A stretch of 64,000 bases of DNA from CATOSD01 sp965203135 (GCA_965203135.1 CBDBBO010000001.1:1364001-1428000); one strand, 5' to 3'; positions 46,501 to 53,540 are shown, numbered from the stretch's first letter. Notes: generated from the letters alone by a model not told the origin. Program-made: numbers and translations.

Positions 46501-46722
46501 ATGGCGCGGATCGAGGCCAGTGTTCCTGATGAACTTATCGAGGCGCTGGACGCGGTGGCGGAGCGACTGGGGCGAACCAGGGCGGAGGTCATCCGCCATG
46601 CGCTCGAGAGCTACCTCGAGGATTTTGACGACATTTCTGTAGTCATGTCCAGACTGCGCGATCCGTCCGACCAGATACTAGACTGGAACGAGGTCAAAGG
46701 CAGCTTGTATCGGGACAGGTAG
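46501..46722 (+). CDS. CopG/RelB-like ribbon-helix-helix antitoxin, no toxin adjacent
   Basis: A 73-residue protein: ARIEASVPDELIEALDAVA then GRTRAEVIRHALESYLED, a ribbon-helix-helix DNA-binding domain, and DPSDQILDWNEVKGSL, a tail typical of RelB/ParD antitoxins. AAGGGGTG precedes the ATG. The usual RelE/ParE gene is not found downstream, where the hairpin and mini-CRISPR lie instead. It could be a lone regulator of the CRISPR locus or an orphan antitoxin. Confidence 0.75.
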   Translation: MARIEASVPDELIEALDAVAERLGRTRAEVIRHALESYLEDFDDISVVMSRLRDPSDQILDWNEVKGSLYRDR

Positions 46723-46740
46723 AGCGCGGCGCATTGTTGA

Positions 46741-46771
46741 CCGGAGCCGGCCCAGCGCGGGCCGGCTCCGG
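46741..46771. terminator. Strong hairpin between the RHH gene and the mini-CRISPR
   Basis: A perfect 13-bp inverted repeat CCGGAGCCGGCCC / GGGCCGGCTCCGG with a 5-nt loop. It would end the RHH transcript on the plus strand and also lies immediately 3' of the mini-CRISPR as read on the minus strand. Neither side has a clear U-tract. Confidence 0.6.
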
Positions 46772-46772
46772 C

Positions 46773-46861
46773 GCTTGTCCCCGCTCGGCGCGGGGGAACA
46801 TGTCTCCCTCGCTTGAGCATCGCAAGGTGAACAGGTCTATCCCCACATAACTGGGGAAACA
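46773..46861 (-). ncRNA. Mini-CRISPR: degenerate repeat - spacer - degenerate repeat (CreR/CreA-like guide RNA)
   Basis: Read on the minus strand: degenerate repeat 1 (46861-46834) has TTTCCCC-AGTTATGT-GGGG and keeps the exact 3' end GGGGATAGACC of the main-array repeat, i.e. the crRNA 5' handle. A 33-nt spacer follows (46833-46801), then degenerate repeat 2 (46800-46773: GTTCCCC...AGCGGGGACAAG). Repeat-to-repeat distance is 61-62 nt, as in the main array. Orientation is opposite to the cas genes. The spacer start matches the cas-side promoter at 46922-46938 (see that entry). A candidate minus-strand -10 (TACAAT, 46919-46914) lies upstream. This is the layout of Cascade-guided regulatory RNAs (CreR/CreA) known from other type I systems; expression here is inferred. 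Confidence 0.72.
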
Positions 46862-46889
46862 AAGGGTTGTCGTCACTACGATCTACGGC

Positions 46890-46918
46890 TTGACAACGTG
46901 GTCCTGTGAACGTATTGT
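46890..46918 (+). promoter_or_regulatory. Promoter P1 upstream of the 52-codon ORF and cas8e
   Basis: TTGACA at 46890-46895, a 17-nt spacer, and TATTGT at 46913-46918, predicting a start near 46924-46926. The perfect -35 compensates for a weaker -10. The sequence complementary to the mini-CRISPR guide begins directly after the -10. On the other strand the same position offers TACAAT for the divergent guide RNA, so the two promoters overlap. Confidence 0.6.
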
Positions 46919-46938
46919 AATGTTCAACTTGCAATGCT
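46919..46938 (+). promoter_or_regulatory. Predicted Cascade target site of the mini-CRISPR guide
   Basis: The plus strand reads AAT then GTTCAACTTGCAATGCT; the mini-CRISPR spacer (after its PAM-equivalent T) begins GTTCACCTTGCGATGCT. Fifteen of 17 nt match and the mismatches are at spacer positions 6 and 12, the positions unpaired in type I-E Cascade R-loops. Similarity ends after position 17, which would allow binding without full R-loop formation. The flanking AAT would be the PAM. Position across the P1 start site predicts repression. Confidence 0.65.
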
Positions 46939-46965
46939 GCAACTCCACAAGCGAAAGGAAAATCT

Positions 46966-47124
46966 ATGGAACAGGAAATGCTAACCAACCTCAAGGTTAC
47001 ACTCAAGCGTAAGGAGCATCAACTAGCTAAGGCGAGGGAAGAGGTCGAAAGGCTAAGCCACGAGTATAGGTCTATCAGGGACACACTTGCCATTTGTGTC
47101 CGAGAAACCGAAACAAACGTTTGA
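46966..47124 (+). CDS. Small ORF (52 codons) upstream of cas8e, possible Cre-controlled toxin or leader
   Basis: ATG 46966, preceded by GAAAGGAAAATCT, to TGA 47122. The product MEQEMLTNLKVTLKRKEHQL then AKAREEVERLSHEYRSIRDT is highly charged, with a heptad pattern suggesting a single coiled coil, and ends TLAICVRETETNV. No family recognised. It is the first gene under promoter P1, whose start region matches the mini-CRISPR guide, so it is the candidate toxin if the module is CreTA-like, or a leader or accessory peptide of the cas operon otherwise. Confidence 0.55.
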   Translation: MEQEMLTNLKVTLKRKEHQLAKAREEVERLSHEYRSIRDTLAICVRETETNV

Positions 47125-47149
47125 CTCGGCAACAGCCAGGACATATAAT
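47121..47149 (+). promoter_or_regulatory. Promoter P2 of cas8e
   Basis: TTGACT at 47121-47126, 17 nt, TATAAT at 47144-47149: a near-consensus vegetative promoter 40 nt before the cas8e ATG. It overlaps the stop codon of the 52-codon ORF and lies outside the guide target, so the cas operon could escape repression at P1, or P2 could be read constitutively. Confidence 0.65.
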
Positions 47150-47188
47150 AGCACAGGTGTGCCGAGACGCTACAGGAAGGGCTGAGCC

Positions 47189-48757
47189 ATGTACAACATC
47201 CTGACTGAACGGTTGATTCGGATGGACAAGTCCGACGGCGCGCGTGTGGAAGCGTCGCTGCCGGATGTGTATGAGGCGCTCATGGCCGACGAGGTGGAGG
47301 CGTTCCCGGCGCTGCGCCCGCACCAACGCCACGCATGGCACGCCTTCCTCGTGCAACTCGGCGCGATAGCGATGCACGATTCCGGGCTGTCGGAGCCGCC
47401 TACGGACGCCGACGAGTGGCGGCGCATCATCCGCGCGTTGACCCCGGAATGGCCGAACGACGAACCGTGGCAACTGGTGGTGGACGAGATCACCAGGCCG
47501 GCGTTCATGCAGCCGCCGGCGTCGTCCGCCGAGCGCGAGTCGGACTTCAAGAACACCGTCGAGACGCCGGATGAGCTGGACATCATAAACATTTCAAGAA
47601 ACCACGATCTCAAGGCAGGGTCGCTACGTGCACCTGAAGTAGATGAGTGGATATTTGCGCTGACCAACATGCAAACGATGGATGGTCGCCCTGGAAATGG
47701 CTATTACGGTGTATCTCGAATGAACAGCAATGACGGAAGCAGAACCGCATTCAGCCTTACCCCTTCGTTACAGTGGGGCAGACATGTACAGAAGGACATT
47801 TCCAGCTTGCTTAGAGTCAACTTTTCCAGATGGCCGATGCGTTGGGACGGAGTCAAGCTGTTGTGGACGGAATGCTGGGATGGCAAGAAGTCTGAGGGAC
47901 TGACACTTGATAAGTTACATCCCTTCTATCTGGAGGTTTGCCGTCGCTGTCGAGTGAAATTAAGTGGCAAAGGGCTACATGTGCAGAAGGCCCCGAGAGT
48001 CAGAGCTGGGGGATGTAGAGTAGCCGCTGAAGCGAGTCGTGGCGACGTAGGAGACCCATGGACTCTCATAACCGAGGATGACAAAGGGTCCAAGGCGTTA
48101 ACCCTGCAGACCAACAGCTACTCCTATCAGAACATCGTAAAGTATCTGTTCACGCCAGAATGGAAACTGCCGGCTCTATTTGACTTGGTAGACTCCGGAC
48201 ATGACGATGATACGTTTCTGGTAGCCCGCGGCTTGCGGCGGAAAAAGGGTGGACAGACCGAAGGATACTACGAGCGCATTATTCCACTGAAACCAAATAC
48301 GGTACAGGTGTTTGGTAGAGGTGGTGACCCTGAAACTTTGGGAGCCATTGCCAGAAAGCGTGTTGCGCAGGTGGGAAAGGTTGAAGAGATTTTACGAAGC
48401 GCAATTGCCATCTTCCTGACGAAGGGGGAAGCCCTTTCAAAGTTGAAACCGCCTGACCGGAACAAAGTCCTCTACGGAAGCGTAGTAAGTGATCGCGTCG
48501 AAAGCTTTACGAAAGTGGTTGATGACCGCTTCTTTGAAGATCTGCAAGCCGAATTTGAAGAAGAAAGTGCCGAAGAACGTGGACGAGTATTTTCGGAGTG
48601 GTTTGAGCAATTCATCATTCCTAGTGCCAATAAAGTCTTAACTGGGTCATGGAATTCTCTGCCTTGTCCTGAAAACTGGCGTCTGCGTGCTGTTGCAGCC
48701 TCCAAGAACTTGTTCGACGGTCGGATACATCGAGAGTTTGATGTTAGTCTCGACTAG
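47189..48757 (+). CDS. cas8e: Cascade large subunit Cas8e (Cse1/CasA)
   Basis: A 522-residue Cas8e, the large subunit that recognises the PAM and recruits Cas3. Family features are the N-terminal YNILTERLIRM, LRPHQRHAWHAFLVQLGAIAM, the NHDLK segment near residue 136, and WTECWDGKKSE in the middle; the C-terminal four-helix bundle ends the protein. AAGG lies upstream of the ATG at 47189. Base composition drops abruptly near codon 130 (line 47281: about 73% GC; line 47701: about 47%), so the gene appears to be a recombinant between local sequence and a lower-GC allele. Confidence 0.93.
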   Translation: MYNILTERLIRMDKSDGARVEASLPDVYEALMADEVEAFPALRPHQRHAWHAFLVQLGAIAMHDSGLSEPPTDADEWRRIIRALTPEWPNDEPWQLVVDEITRPAFMQPPASSAERESDFKNTVETPDELDIINISRNHDLKAGSLRAPEVDEWIFALTNMQTMDGRPGNGYYGVSRMNSNDGSRTAFSLTPSLQWGRHVQKDISSLLRVNFSRWPMRWDGVKLLWTECWDGKKSEGLTLDKLHPFYLEVCRRCRVKLSGKGLHVQKAPRVRAGGCRVAAEASRGDVGDPWTLITEDDKGSKALTLQTNSYSYQNIVKYLFTPEWKLPALFDLVDSGHDDDTFLVARGLRRKKGGQTEGYYERIIPLKPNTVQVFGRGGDPETLGAIARKRVAQVGKVEEILRSAIAIFLTKGEALSKLKPPDRNKVLYGSVVSDRVESFTKVVDDRFFEDLQAEFEEESAEERGRVFSEWFEQFIIPSANKVLTGSWNSLPCPENWRLRAVAASKNLFDGRIHREFDVSLD

Positions 48758-48775
48758 CTTAGAGGAGAGTCAGTA

Positions 48776-49723
48776 ATGTCTGAGGTTGACTTCCGTAACG
48801 AGTGGGAATTTAACCAAGCCGTGCAAGACTTGGCGGAGCAGTATGGCTGGAAGGAACCTTTCCACATCCCACGAGTGGCATATGAAGCCGCCAAGAGAAG
48901 CGGGCACCCGATACCTGCCGGGTTCCCAGACTTGATTCTACGCTATCAAGATGTCACGGGAACAAGTACCGTCATTGCGGCAGAACTCAAGACTGACGAC
49001 GATGAAGTCAGCCGTTTGCAACCGTGGCAGAAGGAGTTCTTGCTGGACTTGGCGCAGCACATACCAACCTTTGTGCTAAGACCCAGAGATTGGGATTACA
49101 TTGACAGGATACTGAGGGACGGCCCGCCAGATGCTACCGGACAGATTATAGAGCCTTCGCCTCTTGCGGTCCGGCGTAAAGAGTGGTTGCCGCCCCAGCA
49201 GACAATCAATGCGATAGTGTACAGGCTTGTCTCGGAAATCGGCAGCCCGACCTTCGTAAAGGGCAACTTAGCGGAATTGCGGCGTATGAATCCAGAGGAG
49301 CCGAACTCGGCAGCCTTCTATCAACTGATGGGAGCACGGGGTCTGCTGAGAAACGAGGCGCTAGAGACCAAGTGGGCGATGATAATTCACGGTATAGCAT
49401 TGATGACCCCGACTGCTCATCACAGTGGAACATCAGTAGGTGAGGCACTCTTCAAAGGTGGCGATCCTTCACGAACCAATGCCTTTTACAGTGGTCTGCG
49501 CCTCAAGCGGTTCTTGAGGGCAAGTGGGTCAGTGCTGGTAACTCTCACAAAACAACTACTCTTGATGATGAAGGCTGCGCAACAGCCATTCGACTGGCGA
49601 GAAATGGCCGCATTCATCTTGAGCGAGGGCGTAGACTCAGAGAAGGCGGAAGAGTCACGCCGCAGGATAGCTCGCGCCTACTACGGCACCGAATACAGAA
49701 ACTCATTGGGAAGCTCGGAGTAA
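48776..49723 (+). CDS. Nuclease-Cas11 fusion: PD-(D/E)xK (VRR-NUC-like) domain + Cse2/CasB
   Basis: A 315-residue protein in the cse2 position. Residues 141-315 are Cas11e/Cse2: INAIVYRLVSEIGSPTF, FYQLMGARGLL, HHSGTSVGEAL, FYSGLRLKRFLRASG, LTKQLLLMMKAA and RIARAYYGTEY. Normal Cse2 is 160-200 residues; here about 110 residues precede it with a restriction-enzyme-like core: E11 in a first helix (RNEWEFNQAV), AGFPDLIL with D52, VIAAELKTDD with E70 and K72, then RLQPWQKEFL with Q82/Q85, the arrangement of VRR-NUC-type nucleases. All catalytic residues look intact. Linker about 112-140. Spacing of 18 nt from cas8e and 25 nt to cas7e keeps it inside the operon. As a Cascade belly subunit it would bring nuclease copies along the R-loop. 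Confidence 0.82.
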   Translation: MSEVDFRNEWEFNQAVQDLAEQYGWKEPFHIPRVAYEAAKRSGHPIPAGFPDLILRYQDVTGTSTVIAAELKTDDDEVSRLQPWQKEFLLDLAQHIPTFVLRPRDWDYIDRILRDGPPDATGQIIEPSPLAVRRKEWLPPQQTINAIVYRLVSEIGSPTFVKGNLAELRRMNPEEPNSAAFYQLMGARGLLRNEALETKWAMIIHGIALMTPTAHHSGTSVGEALFKGGDPSRTNAFYSGLRLKRFLRASGSVLVTLTKQLLLMMKAAQQPFDWREMAAFILSEGVDSEKAEESRRRIARAYYGTEYRNSLGSSE

Positions 49724-49748
49724 TTCATTCAAGATGAGGAGGCTACTG

Positions 49749-50882
49749 ATGCCCCAACCCAAATTTCTGCAGATTCATACCCTTCATTCTTACCCGGCGG
49801 CGTTGCTGAACAGAGACGCCAGCGGCTTGGCGAAGCGAATGCCATTTGGCGGAGCGACGCGCACGCGGATTTCGTCGCAGTGCCTGAAGCGGCACTGGAG
49901 GATGGCTGAGGGCGAATTCGCTTTGAGAAACATTGACGGATTCACGGATGCCAGGCGTACTCGCAACGCGGTTCCATTGAAGATCATGAAGGACCTGCGA
50001 ACGACAGAGGGCTTGAACGAGGAAGTCCTGAACGCGGTAGAGAACGCGTTTCAGGAGAAACTCTACAGCGAAAGCGGCGTTCAGCCTCTGCTGTTGGGAT
50101 TGCCGGAGATCAAGTACCTTCAGCAGCGAGCCGCCAGCATATGCGCCGATTACGCAAACGACGCCGCTGGCGCAAAGAAGGCGGCTGAGGACGTCTTCCA
50201 TACTCGCAGGGGCGAAGGCAACAATATGCGGGCCATGAGGGAGGCGACCAAGCTGCCGGCAGGGCTCGTGAGTGCCTTGTTTGGCCGAATGATCACGTCT
50301 GACATCACGGCCAATATAGATGCCGCCGTCCACGTGGCCCACGCCTTCACCGTCCACGCGGAGGAGAGCGAGAGCGACTACTTCTCGGCAGTGGAAGAAT
50401 TGCCTATGGAGGCGCAGGGATCCGGTGCCGGTTTCCTCGGCGACATGGAGCTCACCGCCGGGCTGTTCTACGGGTATGTGGTTGTGGACGTACCGGGGCT
50501 GGTGTCGAACCTGTCCGGCTCAGAGACCCTTGCCGGTCAAGTGGTGCACAACCTGATCCACCTCATCGCCACCGTCTCGCCCGGCGCCAAGCTCGGCTCC
50601 ACCGCGCCCTACGCGAACGCCGACCTGATGCTGATAGAGGCGGGCAGCCGACAGCCGCGCAGCCTGGCCAACGCCTTTCGCAAGGCCGTGTCCGCACAGA
50701 CCGACACCGCTACGGACGCGCTCGAAAAGCATCTGAGCGACTTGGACGAGTGCTACGGCGCGAAAGAGGCGCGGCGCGTGATGTCCGTCGGCAAGCGCGA
50801 ACTGCCCGGCGCGTCCTGGCTGAACTGCGACGAACTGGCGAACTGGGCCGCCGACGCCGTCCGCGACGGCGAGGCGGGGTAG
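49749..50882 (+). CDS. cas7e: Cascade backbone subunit Cas7e (Cse4/CasC)
   Basis: A 377-residue Cas7e, six copies of which coat the crRNA spacer. It begins FLQIHTLHSYPAALLNRD and has the conserved GATRTRISSQCLKRHWR near residue 35, then FTVHAEESESDYFSAVEEL, GAGFLGDMELTAGLFYGYV and AKLGSTAPYA. The ATG at 49749 follows AGGAGG at 49736-49741; an in-frame codon at 49734 precedes that site. GC content rises again within this gene (before about 50.3 kb it resembles the low-GC cas8e/cas11 segment). Confidence 0.95.
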   Translation: MPQPKFLQIHTLHSYPAALLNRDASGLAKRMPFGGATRTRISSQCLKRHWRMAEGEFALRNIDGFTDARRTRNAVPLKIMKDLRTTEGLNEEVLNAVENAFQEKLYSESGVQPLLLGLPEIKYLQQRAASICADYANDAAGAKKAAEDVFHTRRGEGNNMRAMREATKLPAGLVSALFGRMITSDITANIDAAVHVAHAFTVHAEESESDYFSAVEELPMEAQGSGAGFLGDMELTAGLFYGYVVVDVPGLVSNLSGSETLAGQVVHNLIHLIATVSPGAKLGSTAPYANADLMLIEAGSRQPRSLANAFRKAVSAQTDTATDALEKHLSDLDECYGAKEARRVMSVGKRELPGASWLNCDELANWAADAVRDGEAG

Positions 50883-50884
50883 CC

Positions 50885-51706
50885 ATGCGACACCTCATCG
50901 TCCACTTGGAATCGCCGCTCATGTCTTTCGGCGGCGAGACTGTCGACAACCTGGGCGTCATCCGCCCCTTTCCTGCGGCGTCCATGCTGACAGGGATGTT
51001 CGCCAACGCGCTGGGCTGGCGTCGCATCGACCAGGAGGCGCACGAGCGCCTGCAACGCCGGCTTGTGTTCGCCGCGCGTATCGACCGCGAGCCGGCGGGC
51101 GGGGGCCGAATGACCGATTACCAGACGGTGCAGATTGGCAACACAGTCGATCTCTTCCCAATGGGCAGCTCTTGGGCGATAGGCTGGACGACGCGCGGCG
51201 CGCCGGAAACGCGCGCGGGGGCGCTGGGAACACGCAACAGTCCGCCTTTCACCCATCAGCGTTGGCGCGACTACTACGCCGATGCCCGCGTAACCGTCGC
51301 CCTGCGCCTCGACCCGCCGGAGGACGCGCCGACGCTGGACGACTTGGCCGCCGCGCTGGACGAGCCCGCCCGCCCGCTGTTCATCGGGCGCAAGCCATGC
51401 CTGCCGTCCGCGCGGCTGTGCGGCGGTTTCGTGGACGCGCCCAATACGCTCGCCGCGCTGCTGGCCGTTCCCCTGCCCGACCCGTCGGACGACAGGGACG
51501 CCACGCGCCCGGCGAGGATGCAATGGCCGGCGCGCGATGTCATCGCCGGGCCGCCGGAGGGCGTGTCCGTGAGCCGCGAGATGATGCTCACCGACGAGCG
51601 CAACTGGGTGTCCGGGCTGCACGGCGGCGGCAGGCGCGTCGTAGAGGGCACGGCGAATCGCGGCGCATTCGGCCCGAAGCAGCCGGCACAGGAGGCCACG
51701 CAATGA
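50885..51706 (+). CDS. cas5e: Cascade subunit Cas5e (CasD)
   Basis: A 273-residue RAMP-fold Cas5e, which binds the crRNA 5' handle. It begins HLIVHLESPLMSFGGETVDN and contains RPFPAASMLTGMFANALGW; RKPCLPSARLCGGFVDAP and the C-terminal NWVSGLHGGGRRVVEG also fit. ATG 50885 lies 2 nt after the cas7e stop, and its stop overlaps the cas6e start by 4 nt. Confidence 0.93.
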   Translation: MRHLIVHLESPLMSFGGETVDNLGVIRPFPAASMLTGMFANALGWRRIDQEAHERLQRRLVFAARIDREPAGGGRMTDYQTVQIGNTVDLFPMGSSWAIGWTTRGAPETRAGALGTRNSPPFTHQRWRDYYADARVTVALRLDPPEDAPTLDDLAAALDEPARPLFIGRKPCLPSARLCGGFVDAPNTLAALLAVPLPDPSDDRDATRPARMQWPARDVIAGPPEGVSVSREMMLTDERNWVSGLHGGGRRVVEGTANRGAFGPKQPAQEATQ

Positions 51707-52497
51707 CCACGACGACCACGGCCACGCTCCGGATGATTCGCGGCGACGTGGACCTGCGCGAGTTCAATCGCTGGATGGGGTCGAGACAGCTCCAGGACCC
51801 GGACCACGCCATGCACTGCCTGCTGAAGGAGTGTTTCGGCGAGCTGGCCCCCAAGCCCTTTCGCCTAGTGGCGACGCGCGGCGCGACGACGGGCTGCCTG
51901 TACGGCTACGGCCAAGCCGACGCCGACGCCCTGCGCGAGTCCGCCGCCATCTGCGCGTGCCCGCTGCAAGAGAAGGTGATGCCGCTTTCCAGCCTCGACA
52001 GCAAGCCGATGCCGACGCAGTGGCGCGTCGGCCAGCGGCTCGGATTCGAGGTCCGTGTCCGGCCAATCGTGCGGCTGAAGCGGGACCTTTCGCGCGTGCC
52101 GCCCGACAAGCTGCGCCGGTTCCGCACCCGTCCCGGCGACGCCGCCGCGCCGCGCCCCGGCAAGGAGTGCGACGTTTTCCAGTGGAAGGCCATGCTTCTC
52201 CCGGATGGCGGAATGACGCAGACGCGAGAAGAGGTGTACGTCGATTGGCTCGGCGAGCAGTTCGAGCGGCGCGGCGGCGCGGTCCTGGACAGGGACAGGG
52301 CCGGCCTGGCGTCGTTCCGGCGCACGCGGGCTATCCGCAAGCTCCATCGCCGCTACAGCGAAGGCCCGGACGCGCTGATGCGCGGCGAGCTGGTGGTGAC
52401 CGACTCCGCCGAGTTCGCCAAGCTGCTCGCGCGCGGCGTCGGCCGGCACCGCGCCTACGGCTACGGGATGCTGCTGCTGCGTCCCGCCCGCCCATAA
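51703..52497 (+). CDS. cas6e: crRNA-processing endoribonuclease Cas6e (CasE/Cse3)
   Basis: A 264-residue Cas6e that cuts the repeat hairpin and stays bound to the crRNA 3' stem-loop. The N-terminal RAMP domain has DPDHAMHCLL with His35 or His38 as catalytic candidate, and the C-terminus has the Gly-rich loop GVGRHRAYGYGMLLLRP. The ATG at 51703 overlaps the cas5e stop (ATGA). The main-array repeat stem CCCCGC...GCGGGG is its expected substrate; the degenerate repeats of the mini-CRISPR keep a CCCC/GGGG stem. Confidence 0.93.
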   Translation: MTTTTTATLRMIRGDVDLREFNRWMGSRQLQDPDHAMHCLLKECFGELAPKPFRLVATRGATTGCLYGYGQADADALRESAAICACPLQEKVMPLSSLDSKPMPTQWRVGQRLGFEVRVRPIVRLKRDLSRVPPDKLRRFRTRPGDAAAPRPGKECDVFQWKAMLLPDGGMTQTREEVYVDWLGEQFERRGGAVLDRDRAGLASFRRTRAIRKLHRRYSEGPDALMRGELVVTDSAEFAKLLARGVGRHRAYGYGMLLLRPARP

Positions 52498-52504
52498 GCG
52501 CGAA

Positions 52505-52574
52505 TTCGCACCTTAACAACCAAATCACTACCGAGGTGCGAACCGAGTTCCCCCGCGATAGCGGGGACAAACTG
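52505..52574 (+). repeat. Hairpin plus solitary degenerate CRISPR repeat between cas6e and cas1
   Basis: TTCGCACCT (52505-52513) pairs perfectly with AGGTGCGAA (52534-52542). Directly after it, 52545-52574 reads GAGTTCCCCCGCGATAG then CGGGGACAAACTG, a CRISPR type I-E repeat in the cas orientation that is closer to the canonical E. coli-like repeat than to the local array. No second repeat occurs 61 nt away. Then follow three copies of ACCACTA before the cas1 start. Confidence 0.6.
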
Positions 52575-52604
52575 ACCACTAACCACTAACCACTGGTAAC
52601 TGCC

Positions 52605-53540
52605 ATGTTAAGAGGAAGACTGGGACTCGAAACGGCAAGGATACCCCATGCCGACCGGCACGGGCTGTTGTGGCTGTCGCGCGGGGCGCTCACCGTGCGG
52701 AACGGGACACTTCGTTTCGCGCGGGAGAGCGCGCCCACGCCCGACAGCGGCATGGACGCGGGCGAGTACGGGATACCGTTCCAGTCCCTCAGCATGATAC
52801 TTCTGGGGCCCGGGTCCACCGTCAGCCACGACGCGCTGAGGCTGATGGCGAGACACGGCACCGCGCTGGTTGCGGTGGGCCAGGACGGCGTGAGGTGCTA
52901 CACGGCGCCGCCGCTCTTGCCGGACACGTCGGACGTGGCGCGGCGGCAGATGCGCGCCTGGGGTGACGCCGAGGGCTCCCGGATAACGATAGCGCGCAAG
53001 ATGTACGCGATGCGGCTGGGCGAGGTGCTGCCGCACCGCGACATCGCGGCGCTGCGGGGAATCGAGGGCTCGCGCATGAGGCGGACCTACCAGGCGCTGG
53101 CGCAGAGGTACGGCATCACCTGGCGGGGCCGGCGATACGACAGGAGCAATCCGCTGGCGGCCGACATACCGAACCAGGCCATAAACCACGCCTCGGTGGC
53201 GGTGACATCGGCGGCGGTCATCGCGGTCATGGCCACGGGCGCGATACCGCAGCTCGGGTTCATCCACGAGCACAGCGGGGAGGCGTTCGCGCTGGACATC
53301 GCGGACCTGTTTCGGGACACGGTGCTGCTGCCTGCGGCGTTCACGGCGGCGCGGGAGGCGGCGGACAATCCGCGCCTGAACATCGAGCGCCACACGAGGC
53401 GGCTGACGGGCGACATGATGAGAAGGGAGCGGGTGATTCCGGCGATGATAGACAGGATAAAGGAGCTGTTCGAGGACGTGGCGGCGCTGGAGGCGCCGGA
53501 GCCGGACGCGGGCGAAGAGGCGGGGGAGGACGTGGCATGA
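52605..53540 (+). CDS. cas1: CRISPR adaptation integrase Cas1 (type I-E)
   Basis: A 311-residue Cas1e, the catalytic integrase for new spacers. Metal-site residues are visible: Glu154 in RGIEGSRMR, His223 in IHEHSGEAF and Asp231/Asp234 in ALDIADLFR. The acidic C-terminal tail (EAPEPDAGEEAGED) is typical of the subtype. It overlaps cas2 by ATGA. No clear ribosome site lies upstream; the 107-nt gap to cas6e contains the solitary repeat. Confidence 0.95.
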   Translation: MLRGRLGLETARIPHADRHGLLWLSRGALTVRNGTLRFARESAPTPDSGMDAGEYGIPFQSLSMILLGPGSTVSHDALRLMARHGTALVAVGQDGVRCYTAPPLLPDTSDVARRQMRAWGDAEGSRITIARKMYAMRLGEVLPHRDIAALRGIEGSRMRRTYQALAQRYGITWRGRRYDRSNPLAADIPNQAINHASVAVTSAAVIAVMATGAIPQLGFIHEHSGEAFALDIADLFRDTVLLPAAFTAAREAADNPRLNIERHTRRLTGDMMRRERVIPAMIDRIKELFEDVAALEAPEPDAGEEAGEDVA

